From NCBI GenBank assembly GCA_965275915.1, contig CBDHYI010000006.1:496001-560000 (forward strand): a DNA stretch of 64,000 bases, in the 5' to 3' direction. Every line of letters starts with the position of its first letter. Positions within the stretch are counted from its first letter, which is position 1. The position numbers were made by a program, and so were the translations under genes. Below, one piece after another: positions 34,027 through 41,562 of this stretch. Under the pieces are notes generated by a model. That model saw only the letters and a list, made by a program, of their open reading frames with translations. It was not told the origin of the DNA and did no database searches. Source of the DNA: JBDWFY01 sp965275915 (GTDB lineage Bacteria > Pseudomonadota > Alphaproteobacteria > Rhizobiales > Stappiaceae).

Positions 34027-36381
34027 ATGACGCGGGTTTTGAGCGGAAACGCATCAACGCGTAGTCGCATCAAGCGGTTGTTATTCAGGGATCCGGCAGC
34101 AACGCTGTCCGGTCATATCAAACTGCTTGCGGAACCGGCTTACAAGCGCCTCGTCAACAACGAGGGTTTGTTGCGGCGCGCCATTCCTGTTCTCAGCCTG
34201 ATCTTTATCGGCCTGCTGGCTACCTATCGCTGTATCGAACTGGCCAGTGATTACACGCGTATCGAAACGGACTCTGAAGACAAACTCTCCCTGATTGCGA
34301 CCACGTTGTCGACCCGGCTGACCAAAGCAGAGAGCGGCATGCAGGACCTCGGGTTCAAAACCCAGTTGCAGGCCGCCCTCGCCGAAGCGTTGCCGCCAAG
34401 TGCTACCGGAGACAGCCGTCAGATTCTGGTGGCCTCCCCCACCGGAGACATTATCGCGAGTGCGCCCCTTCATCTGCATTTTGAGGGCCGACAGCTTAGC
34501 GACTTGATCGGCGCCAATCAGCCGTTGCTGGTGTTCGGCGCCCGCGCCGGTGTGATGCCGGTGACGCTTGAAAACGGCGCGGAAGCGATCGCGTCCGTGC
34601 ATCATCTGGAAGACCGGATCGGGATGGTTGCAGTCTATCAGCCTACCGAAGCGATATACCGGGAGTGGCGTGCGGATGTTTCCGCGAACGTGACGCTGTT
34701 TGTGGGCACAAGTTCGATTCTGCTGGTCCTGATCTACGGTTTTTACGCGCAGGCATCGCGCGCAAAACAGGCCGACAGGATTTATGCGGCCACGCGGTCT
34801 CGCATCGAGACGGCACTCAGCCGCGGCCGTTGCGGGCTGTTCGACTGGGATCTGGCCCGCGGCAGGATGTTCTGGTCATCCTCGCTTTACGAAATGCTGG
34901 GATTGCCGCCCCGGGATGATCTGATCGGATTTGCCGATATCGTTTCTCTCATTCATCCGGAAGACGGCAATCTTTACGATCTTGCACGTGAAATCATGGA
35001 ATCGGATCAACGGCATGTCGATCAGGTCTTCAGAATGCGCCACGCCGACGGGTCCTGGATCTGGATGCGTGCCCGGGCCGAGCTTGTCGCCCAGCACGGC
35101 ACAAACGAGCCCCATCTGATCGGCATCGGCGTTGACGTCACCGAGCAGCGCCGACTGGCGGAAGCCAACAAGACGGCGGATATGCGGCTCAGGGATGCGA
35201 TCGAAGCGATCACGGAAGCCTTTGTCCTCTGGGACTCCGACAACAGACTGATGATGTGCAATTCGACTTATCAGGAACTGAACGGCCTGAAAGGCGAGGA
35301 TGTCGTGGTCGGAACGCCCTATACGGAAGTAATGCGTGCTGCACGGAAACCGGTGGCGACCAGCCGGATTAAGGAAGACGGACAACCGCGGTCCAATATG
35401 CAGGGGTGCGAAGCCCAGTTGGCGGACGGCCGCTGGCTGCAGATTGCGGAGAGGCGCACCAATGACGGTGGCTGGGTTTCGGTCGGCACCGACATTACGG
35501 CCTTTAAGCTGCACGAAGAAAAGCTGATGGAAAGCGAAAAGCAGCTTATGGCGACCATCGCCGATTTAAGGCAATCCCGTCAGAAGCTGGAATTGCAGGC
35601 GCAACAGCTGGTCGAACTGGCCGAAAAGTATGCGGAGGAGAAGACCAGGGCCGAGGCCGCCAACCAGGCGAAATCTGAATTCCTTGCCAACATGTCTCAT
35701 GAACTCAGGACGCCGCTGAACGCCATTATCGGATTTTCCGAAATTATGAACAATGGCATGTTCGGTGAGCTGGGATCCGAAAAATACGCTGAATACAGCA
35801 AGGATATCAACGACAGCGGCACGCACCTTCTCGGCCTGATCAATGACATTCTCGACATGTCCAAGATCGAAGCGGGCCGTATGGAACTGCGTTACGAGAA
35901 ACTCAACGCACAGGCGCTGTTGCAGGAAGCCGTTCGCATTACCGGGGCTGAGGTATCCCGCAAGGATCTGAAGATGAGCATCTCCACGGAAGAAGAGATC
36001 GCGTTCCGGGCCGACAGGCGATCCGTCAAGCAGATCCTTCTCAATATTATTTCCAACGCAATCAAGTTCACTGAAGATGGCGGCTCAGTCAGTATTTCGG
36101 CGCAAGAGCAGGAAAATATGGCAATCTTCCTGATTGAAGATACCGGGATCGGCATTCCGGAGAAAGACATCTCGCGGCTCGGGCAGCCCTTTGTTCAGGT
36201 CGAAAATCAGATGACCAAAACGCATAAGGGCTCCGGTCTCGGTCTTGCGATAGCCCGCTCGCTTGTTGAGCTCCATGGCGGTGAAATGCTGATCACCTCC
36301 ACCGAAAATGTCGGCACGCAGGTCGCTATTGCTTTGCCGATCGATCAACCTGAAAAAGGCGACACCAGAGCCGACCTCTAA
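34027..36381 (+). CDS. pleC: PAS-containing sensor histidine kinase, PleC-like
   Basis: A 784-residue membrane kinase. Two hydrophobic segments (about 53-72 and 222-240) flank a periplasmic region of about 150 residues. Two PAS domains follow (about 260-380, with RSCRGLFDW-like start and FRMRHADGSWIWMRARAEL, and about 385-500), then a coiled coil, HisKA with the phospho-His in NMSHELRTPLNAIIGFSEIM near 565, and HATPase with GSGLGLAIARSLVELHGG. PleC in rhizobia and Caulobacter acts as phosphatase of the regulator DivK in cell-cycle polarity. The HisKA match and the position next to pepN support this; assignment is by resemblance and by remembered rhizobial gene order. A start at TTG 34024 is equally possible. 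Confidence 0.72.
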   Translation: MTRVLSGNASTRSRIKRLLFRDPAATLSGHIKLLAEPAYKRLVNNEGLLRRAIPVLSLIFIGLLATYRCIELASDYTRIETDSEDKLSLIATTLSTRLTKAESGMQDLGFKTQLQAALAEALPPSATGDSRQILVASPTGDIIASAPLHLHFEGRQLSDLIGANQPLLVFGARAGVMPVTLENGAEAIASVHHLEDRIGMVAVYQPTEAIYREWRADVSANVTLFVGTSSILLVLIYGFYAQASRAKQADRIYAATRSRIETALSRGRCGLFDWDLARGRMFWSSSLYEMLGLPPRDDLIGFADIVSLIHPEDGNLYDLAREIMESDQRHVDQVFRMRHADGSWIWMRARAELVAQHGTNEPHLIGIGVDVTEQRRLAEANKTADMRLRDAIEAITEAFVLWDSDNRLMMCNSTYQELNGLKGEDVVVGTPYTEVMRAARKPVATSRIKEDGQPRSNMQGCEAQLADGRWLQIAERRTNDGGWVSVGTDITAFKLHEEKLMESEKQLMATIADLRQSRQKLELQAQQLVELAEKYAEEKTRAEAANQAKSEFLANMSHELRTPLNAIIGFSEIMNNGMFGELGSEKYAEYSKDINDSGTHLLGLINDILDMSKIEAGRMELRYEKLNAQALLQEAVRITGAEVSRKDLKMSISTEEEIAFRADRRSVKQILLNIISNAIKFTEDGGSVSISAQEQENMAIFLIEDTGIGIPEKDISRLGQPFVQVENQMTKTHKGSGLGLAIARSLVELHGGEMLITSTENVGTQVAIALPIDQPEKGDTRADL

Positions 36382-36470
36382 CGGATCTGCGGGTCGGGCT
36401 GGATCGCGGATGATGCCCGCACAAATGGCGGCGGGTGCCCATGCGGTGTTTTTCCAGGTCTTATGGCAAC

Positions 36471-36499
36471 AAAAACCCCTGACCTTCCGGTCAGGGGTT
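36471..36499 (-). terminator. Rho-independent terminator of the candidate small RNA
   Basis: An 11-base perfect stem (AACCCCTGACC at 36474-36484 with GGTCAGGGGTT at 36489-36499), a four-base loop, and a T-run on the minus strand (complement of 36471-36475). The same stem read on the plus strand has no T-run, so it serves minus-strand transcription. The protein gene upstream on that strand already has its own terminator at 36804-36847. Confidence 0.8.
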
Positions 36500-36736
36500 C
36501 TAGGAGGAACCGGAACCAATGGTCGGGGGAGGCCTAGTGGTTCCGGTCTGTTGTGCTTCCGCGGGGGATGGAAGTCACATCTGAAGGGTCTTTTTGGCTG
36601 TGGGGCAAGGAAAGAGGGGATCAGCCATAGTGCCCTTTTACTCAGTCTACTCAGCTCGTGTGTCCGTGAGCCGATGACCTGAAGATGGGATCTCCTGAGC
36701 TGTTTTCCTAGTTAAAGTTTCGTCATGTTTCCGTGA
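36471..36736 (-). ncRNA. Candidate small RNA with C-rich hairpin loops
   Basis: Read on the minus strand, this gene-free stretch folds into several hairpins with perfect stems. From 5' to 3': GGCTG/CAGCC (36596-36626) with a pyrimidine loop containing CCCCTC; CTTCC/GGAAG (36556-36574) with loop ATCCCCCGC; a 10-bp stem ACCGGAACCA/TGGTTCCGGT (36509-36547) with a loop containing CCTCCCCC; and an 11-bp terminator stem (36474-36499) followed by TTTTTG. A TATAAT hexamer at 36743-36748 could set the start near 36736, but no -35 is evident. C-rich loops match Shine-Dalgarno sequences, as in the rhizobial alpha-r14 (NfeR1) type RNAs. Length and start are uncertain. Confidence 0.55.
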
Positions 36737-36803
36737 TGCGGCATTATACGGATGCGCGAACCCGACGGGCGGAAGCCGTTTTTTTCGAAAACAACATGTT
36801 TCA

Positions 36804-36847
36804 CAAAAAAAGCGGTCCGAAAAAAAGTGTCTTTCCCGGACCGCTTT
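36804..36847 (-). terminator. Rho-independent terminator after the TAXI-type gene
   Basis: On the minus strand an 11-base perfect stem, AAAGCGGTCCG (complement of 36837-36847) with CGGACCGCTTT (complement of 36809-36819), encloses a 17-base loop and is followed by a run of T residues. It begins 26 bases after the stop codon at 36874 and closes the three-gene operon on this strand. Confidence 0.88.
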
Positions 36848-36873
36848 GAATTCAATAGAGTTTCAGAATCCGG

Positions 36874-38109
36874 TCAGTTCTCGATAGTGATGGGTTCGGA
36901 CGCGGCCCTTGCTTCGGTCAGCAGCGCAACAAGTTCCGCATTGACCTCAACGCTGGGCTCAATTTCCCGGTCTTCCTGGAACCGTTTCAGGCCTGCCCGT
37001 GTCTTTGGACCGATTATGCCGTCAACGGGGCCGGCATTGTAACCAAGGTCGTTCAGTATCTGCTGAACTTTCCGAATTTCAGCAGCCTCCGCAGACACAA
37101 CTTTAACCGGTTCTTTTACGTTGCCGAAGAAACAATTGTCTTTTTCCCAGTTTCCGGCGGTGAGTTCCCAGGTCGTCGCTTTCCACTGTTTGTGACCGGA
37201 CTGCCGAAGTTCTTCAAGCCTGTTACGGACGGTGTCGCCGATACGGCCCAACTCCTGGCAGCGGCGACGAAAATAAGGGGACCGCTTATGGCTGAAATCG
37301 TAGCTGATCAGCGTGGGAAGAATGGCGACGGTGTCAATCTCGTCAACCAGACCGGGATAGCTGACCGTTAGCGGCTTATATTCCGATGCAGAATCCGGGA
37401 GCTTGATCTCAAGAAGATGGACGTTCTCGGAGCCGACACCGGCCACCTCGCCCTTTTTCAGATCAGCCAGCTTCTGGATAACCGGCAGCGGAGCATTGCC
37501 TACGACAAATGCCGCATCGGCCTGATCCAGCAAGACGGCGGTCACTCCGTCAGCCGGTTTCAACTGAATTTTCTCCGAGGGTGTTGCATCATGTAACGCC
37601 AGAATGTTGTTGGCGACAACCCAGATGGCTGTGTTATCCGGCCCCATGACAACGCGTTTTCCGTCCAGATCCTCGATCTTTTCTATGCCATCGCGTGCGA
37701 CGATGTGAACAACCTTCTCGCCGATTGTCATAATGAAACGCAGACGTTTTTCAGCCTTTCTCAGGGTCGGATCGTTGGAGCGCCGCGTATATAGCAGCAT
37801 ATCGGAGGGCACCACGCTAAGGGCTGCGTTTTCACGGCTCAACATCCGGGCAACATTTGCGATCGGCCCGGCTGTCGGCTTCACGAGTGTTCCGGAGTTT
37901 TCGTCCGAAACCATGCCGGACATTTCATGACCCATCTGGATCAGGACCGGGTCGCCTGAGTCAATTACCATGCCGATGCAGTCATCCGAGGCCGCGCACT
38001 TGCTGACCGCCTCATCATTCTTGTTTGTTTCGGCCAAGCTGTTATCGGCGCCAAGCAATAGCAAGACAACTCCAAACGTTAGCAGCATTTTATGCCTGCT
38101 ATGCTTCAT
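36874..38109 (-). CDS. TAXI-type solute-binding protein with C-terminal peptidoglycan-binding domain
   Basis: A 411-residue exported protein. A signal peptide (MLLTFGVVLLLLGADNSLAE) leads to a TAXI-family TRAP binding domain (about 40-330): VRMLSRENAALSVV-like N-terminal lobe, EDLDGKRVVMGPDNTA and LLDQADAAFVVGNAP. Residues about 345-395 form a peptidoglycan-binding type 1 domain (QQILNDLGYNAGPVDGIIGP, then KTRAGLKRFQ). Such binding proteins normally feed a TRAP membrane pair, but none is nearby, and a wall-binding tail on one is unusual. It is the last gene of an operon with the OmpA-family and His-rich redoxin genes, 77 bp after the former. The ligand is unknown; a sensory or scaffold role is possible. 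Confidence 0.8.
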   Translation of the reverse strand: MKHSRHKMLLTFGVVLLLLGADNSLAETNKNDEAVSKCAASDDCIGMVIDSGDPVLIQMGHEMSGMVSDENSGTLVKPTAGPIANVARMLSRENAALSVVPSDMLLYTRRSNDPTLRKAEKRLRFIMTIGEKVVHIVARDGIEKIEDLDGKRVVMGPDNTAIWVVANNILALHDATPSEKIQLKPADGVTAVLLDQADAAFVVGNAPLPVIQKLADLKKGEVAGVGSENVHLLEIKLPDSASEYKPLTVSYPGLVDEIDTVAILPTLISYDFSHKRSPYFRRRCQELGRIGDTVRNRLEELRQSGHKQWKATTWELTAGNWEKDNCFFGNVKEPVKVVSAEAAEIRKVQQILNDLGYNAGPVDGIIGPKTRAGLKRFQEDREIEPSVEVNAELVALLTEARAASEPITIEN

Positions 38110-38186
38110 CGTTTAAACTCCATGTACCTGTTATCGATGAACCGTTCTGACCCGATACCGTGCCGGTCAAATCGCTTCATCTGCTT

Positions 38187-39971
38187 CTATTTTTCGGCGT
38201 CAATCCGCGTATTGATTGATGCCGAACTGCTGTTTTTCAGCTCATCCAGTCCAATCTTGCCGCTCATGAACAGTCTGAGCTTTTCCCGTTTAAGTGCGAC
38301 GGCCTCTGTTTCATGCGCGACAACCTTTATGGTCTCGTCCGCGCCGGGTTCCTCCGATGCAGCAGCCTTAGCGGTTTCCTCGGGTTTGATTTCGACAACC
38401 TGAACCGGTGCTTCTTCCGCATCCGCCCTCGCCGTAAGAGGTTCTTCGGTTTCGTTTGCAACGGCGACGTCTTCTTCGTCGACCTCTGCGTCATTCTCCT
38501 GGGCGCGTTTCATAAGCGGTTCAGTCTTGTCTGTGTCTTCCCTTTCTCCGGTAACCTCTACAATCGTTGCCGTAATCGATTCTGTGGCCGCCTCAATGGG
38601 ATCGCTGTCGTCGAGCGCAGCATTCACAACCCGTGTGGTCCCGCTTGTGGAGATATCGGTGTCGCCGGTCAGGAACTCGTTCAGCGCCTTGCGCTTGCTC
38701 TCGTTCGACTCTCCGTCGGCCTGTTTGCCCTCAAAGGCAACAATCGTCGCGTTAAGTGCGACAACTTCCGATCCGGCCTGCCCGGCGACGATCTCAATAT
38801 CCCGCGTAACGCTGTCATAGTCGCGCCGGTCAAATGACAAAGTCCATTTGCCGGGCGTCAGGCCATAAAGGGACGCGATTCCGTCGTGATCGGTCACGAA
38901 AGACGTCGTTTCACTGTCGTTGCCATTGTTCGCCGTAATGGTCACCTCGGTGAGGACCAGAGTTCCTTCGCCATCCGTTACGGTGACCGTGAAGGACGGG
39001 CCGTGATCTTCCTCGTCCTCAAGAATATCGAAATATCTTGGAACAGTGTTTTCGTTGGGCCGGAACACCACCAGATTGACGCTCTGATTGAGTGGTTTCT
39101 GACCCAAGTCACTGAACGTCTCGCCAAGCCCGTATTCGACCGCCAGCTGAAGGTCGATGTGGGGTTCGTCTTCGCCAATCGGGATGGCCACGATCTTTTC
39201 AGCCGGAACCCCGGCTTCTGTGAGACCGTACCAGACCGCGGAAATACGGTCCGCCGACAGTTTGAAATTCGGAACCGGACCGCCCGGCAGGCTGGCGCGC
39301 CCGACGAGTGCAACCTTCAGTTCGGGTGCTTCCGCAAGGATAGCGGCCACGTGTTCAAGCATTGGCGTGTATTGTTCGCGCAACGCATCACTTGCATAGC
39401 CGAACATAATCAGTTCACGCACGGGAGACTCCTTGACCGCCTCCTTGTGGCACGCAATCTCAGCTGCGTTGATCGGCCCGCAAACCGGGCAGTCCGCCTC
39501 ATGAATGGCAACGTCGGAGCGTTTCAGCCCTGTCGTTCCGGCAATCTTTTCGTATTGTTTGCGATGGCTGGCCAAATGCTGGGTTACGTGCTCAAGTGCC
39601 GCTTCCGGAGAAAGCCCCGGATTCGCATCCATAATCCGTTTCGCCACAAATCCCCTGGCAAAATGCTTGCATTCGGCTGAAACCAGCCCGCCGGGAACGG
39701 ATACGGCCCGGCTCGTCGGGTTTTCGGAATAGGGGTTGGGGATTTGAACCTGTCCCGGTATTCGCTTGGAGACCTCGGAAATTTCCTCATAGGTCAATCC
39801 CGGGACACGATCGATCTCTTCTCTGAGCTTTTCATTGCCCCGTTCGACGGCCTGTTGGACAATCGATTTGGTATCGATCTTTTCGGCTGGTTCCTCTGCA
39901 GATGCAGATGTGCTGAACGCGCAGGTCAAAAACACGGACAATGCGAGCTTTTTGTGATCGAATATTTTCAT
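38187..39971 (-). CDS. OmpA-family protein with Ig-like domain and acidic C-terminus
   Basis: A 594-residue exported protein with signal peptide MKIFDHKKLALSVFLTCAFS. Residues about 90-175 contain four cysteines (AECKH, ADCPVCG, ACHKE) that could form two disulfides or bind metal. An OmpA-like domain follows (about 185-310): FGYASDALREQYTPMLEHV, then VALVGRASLPGG and LSADRISAVWYGLTEAGV. Next is a carboxypeptidase-regulatory-like beta domain (about 325-405, DGIASLYGLTPGKWTLSF). The last 180 residues are low-complexity, rich in Glu, Ala and Thr. It lies 12 bp after the redoxin stop, so co-transcription is likely. Role unknown; peptidoglycan contact through the OmpA domain is the best guess. Confidence 0.75.
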   Translation of the reverse strand: MKIFDHKKLALSVFLTCAFSTSASAEEPAEKIDTKSIVQQAVERGNEKLREEIDRVPGLTYEEISEVSKRIPGQVQIPNPYSENPTSRAVSVPGGLVSAECKHFARGFVAKRIMDANPGLSPEAALEHVTQHLASHRKQYEKIAGTTGLKRSDVAIHEADCPVCGPINAAEIACHKEAVKESPVRELIMFGYASDALREQYTPMLEHVAAILAEAPELKVALVGRASLPGGPVPNFKLSADRISAVWYGLTEAGVPAEKIVAIPIGEDEPHIDLQLAVEYGLGETFSDLGQKPLNQSVNLVVFRPNENTVPRYFDILEDEEDHGPSFTVTVTDGEGTLVLTEVTITANNGNDSETTSFVTDHDGIASLYGLTPGKWTLSFDRRDYDSVTRDIEIVAGQAGSEVVALNATIVAFEGKQADGESNESKRKALNEFLTGDTDISTSGTTRVVNAALDDSDPIEAATESITATIVEVTGEREDTDKTEPLMKRAQENDAEVDEEDVAVANETEEPLTARADAEEAPVQVVEIKPEETAKAAASEEPGADETIKVVAHETEAVALKREKLRLFMSGKIGLDELKNSSSASINTRIDAEK

Positions 39972-39983
39972 TGTTGGTGAGCC

Positions 39984-40838
39984 TCATTCCTGGTTATTGC
40001 CGGCGTTTTTGCGATCCGCGGCGCGCTTTCCCGCAACCGACGCAAGCACCTCAGGCAGCTTTGGATAGCTCCATTCAAGTTTGCCCAGCGCAAGACGGTG
40101 GAACCGGCCGTCGGCATCGACGATGACGGTTGATGGCAACTCCCGACGACCGAGGATGGAAAGATTTGTCCGCTGTTCGGGGTCCAGATAGACGGGAAAT
40201 GTTGTCTTGTGTTTTTCGATGAACCGCTTCGCAGGAGGCTGACCGCTGTCGTTCGTGATGGTGACCAGGTTAAGCGAGTCGCTTCCCTCGATATGTTCGT
40301 CGTAGAACGACTGGAGATCGGGAAACTCCTCTTCACAAGGCCCGCACCAGGATGCCCAGAAATGTATGATCGTTCCTGCGGGCAGGATCCCCTTAATTGA
40401 CCCTGAAGGCGCATTGACGCCCTCAACGGTCCAGTCTTCAAGTTCCGAGACGCGTTCCACCCAGTCGATGTCGATCGCACTGCCATGTGCGTGATCATGG
40501 TGATGATGATCGCCGTCATGATGGTGACCGCCGTCGTGATGGTGGTGGTGAGGCTCTGCATGTCCGTGGTGATGGTCTTTGTGTCCAGCCACGTGATCCG
40601 ATGCTGCGGAGGTTGCGATGTGATGCTCACCGGAGGCGTCCGCGATCTGAAATTCACGACGGGTTTTTCCTGCCCCGGATAATAAAGACGAAAACTTACT
40701 CTGCGTCATATTTTTCCGGACAGGTTCAGATAAAGCGCTACCGGAAGATGACAAAGATGCGCCAATAAAGACCGCGGCCGTCAAAACGACCGCGGCAACC
40801 TCCCTCCAAGACTTTGTTCTCGCTGCTACAATTCCCAT
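39984..40838 (-). CDS. Periplasmic TlpA-like thioredoxin with a His-rich segment
   Basis: A 284-residue exported protein counted from ATG 40838 (a GTG at 40865 is possible). A signal segment (WREVAAVVLTAAVFIGASL) is followed by a histidine-rich stretch between about residues 80 and 120, including HKDHHHGHAEPHHHHHDGG, with over 20 His in about 50 residues. The C-terminal half is a TlpA/ResA-type thioredoxin domain: IIHFWASWCGPCEEEF with the WCGPC active site and cis-Pro segment LPSTVIVDADG. Such domains reduce periplasmic disulfides; the His stretch suggests Zn, Cu or Ni binding or storage. It is the first gene of the operon with the OmpA-family and TAXI-type genes. The partner is not known. 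Confidence 0.85.
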   Translation of the reverse strand: MGIVAARTKSWREVAAVVLTAAVFIGASLSSSGSALSEPVRKNMTQSKFSSLLSGAGKTRREFQIADASGEHHIATSAASDHVAGHKDHHHGHAEPHHHHHDGGHHHDGDHHHHDHAHGSAIDIDWVERVSELEDWTVEGVNAPSGSIKGILPAGTIIHFWASWCGPCEEEFPDLQSFYDEHIEGSDSLNLVTITNDSGQPPAKRFIEKHKTTFPVYLDPEQRTNLSILGRRELPSTVIVDADGRFHRLALGKLEWSYPKLPEVLASVAGKRAADRKNAGNNQE

Positions 40839-41329
40839 TACGGGACCTACCCCACAAAACAGCACAAAATACAGTCGAAAAAAATCTGCGACGACGCCTG
40901 TTTACAACCCCTGCTTCCAACTCAAAGTCGTCGTGAATTTTCTCGGCTCAGATTATGGTTATTTTGAGACATTATTGTGATAACAACTGTGTGAAGCCGT
41001 CAATTATTTTGTCTATCGCAGAGTCATTAATGATTAATTTGGATATCTTGCGCTTGATGCGATAGCAAATGAACCTTGTTGCCTGTTTAGTACTTAAGGA
41101 CAATAGAACCGGAACTGAGTTTTTACACGATCTGAAATTCACGTAGCCGGCTATTTTTCCTAGCCTCATCATTTGGCGAAACTTGGTAAAACCAGACGGG
41201 CAGTATTTGAGGACGCAATCAGTATCAGACGCGACGAACAAACTCTCATGTCATCGTTCCGTTGTTGAAATATTCATCGCAAGGTTTATTCTGACTGAGG
41301 GTGTTTTCGACCACAAGGGAGGCCTTTTT
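40839..41329. other. AT-rich intergenic region with repeats
   Basis: These 491 bases lie between divergent genes and are markedly AT-rich. An inverted repeat CTATCGCA / TGCGATAG occurs at 41013-41020 and 41058-41065. The 16-base sequence CGATCTGAAATTCACG at 41128-41143 repeats a stretch inside the redoxin gene (40643-40658), and TTTTTCCT follows shortly after both copies. An 89-codon minus-strand frame at 40972-41241 has no ribosome site and no recognisable features. The region probably holds promoters and may be old duplicated DNA. Confidence 0.45.
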
Positions 41330-41530
41330 ATGAAATTTACGTTGCCGTTTTGGCAGAGGCTTCTGATAACACTTGCGGTTATGATCGTCGCCAGTCTGAT
41401 TGTCGGCTATCTCTGGGAAGCCGTCCTGGGATTTGCGTTGCCAAGTTATGTCGGCGGGATGATCGGGGGGCTCTCCGCCCTGCCCGTCTGGGATTTTCTG
41501 AAAAGAATACGTCCCTCGCAAAAGACTTAG
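41330..41530 (+). CDS. Small two-helix membrane protein, unknown
   Basis: A 66-residue protein starting MKFTLPFWQRLLITLAVMIV. AAGGGAGG seven bases before ATG 41330 is a strong ribosome site and decides this start over the longer frame from 41183. Two hydrophobic stretches (about 9-30 and 33-52, with VGYLWEAVLGFALPSYVGGM between and in them) predict two inner-membrane helices; the tail DFLKRIRPSQKT is basic and should be cytoplasmic. No family recognised. It ends 32 bp from the convergent glnE and is divergent from the redoxin operon. Confidence 0.7.
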   Translation: MKFTLPFWQRLLITLAVMIVASLIVGYLWEAVLGFALPSYVGGMIGGLSALPVWDFLKRIRPSQKT

Positions 41531-41562
41531 GCTGTGGTCACAATTTAACCTTTGTGCCGGTG

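Noticed and set aside
36471..36736. RNase P RNA, tmRNA, SRP RNA or 6S RNA at the small-RNA candidate
   Set aside because: Checked for their hallmark sequences (for example the RNase P GAGGAAAGTC element and the SRP GGAAGCAGCC-type loop); none is present.
38313..39980. Long plus-strand frames opposite the OmpA-family gene (38313-38837, 38886-39680)
   Set aside because: They mirror the codon pattern of the minus-strand gene, lack ribosome sites and show no domain; shadow frames.
40972..41241. An 89-codon minus-strand frame in the AT-rich intergenic region
   Set aside because: No ribosome site, no recognisable motif and unusual composition for a gene here; AT-rich DNA gives such frames by chance. 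Left within the intergenic entry.
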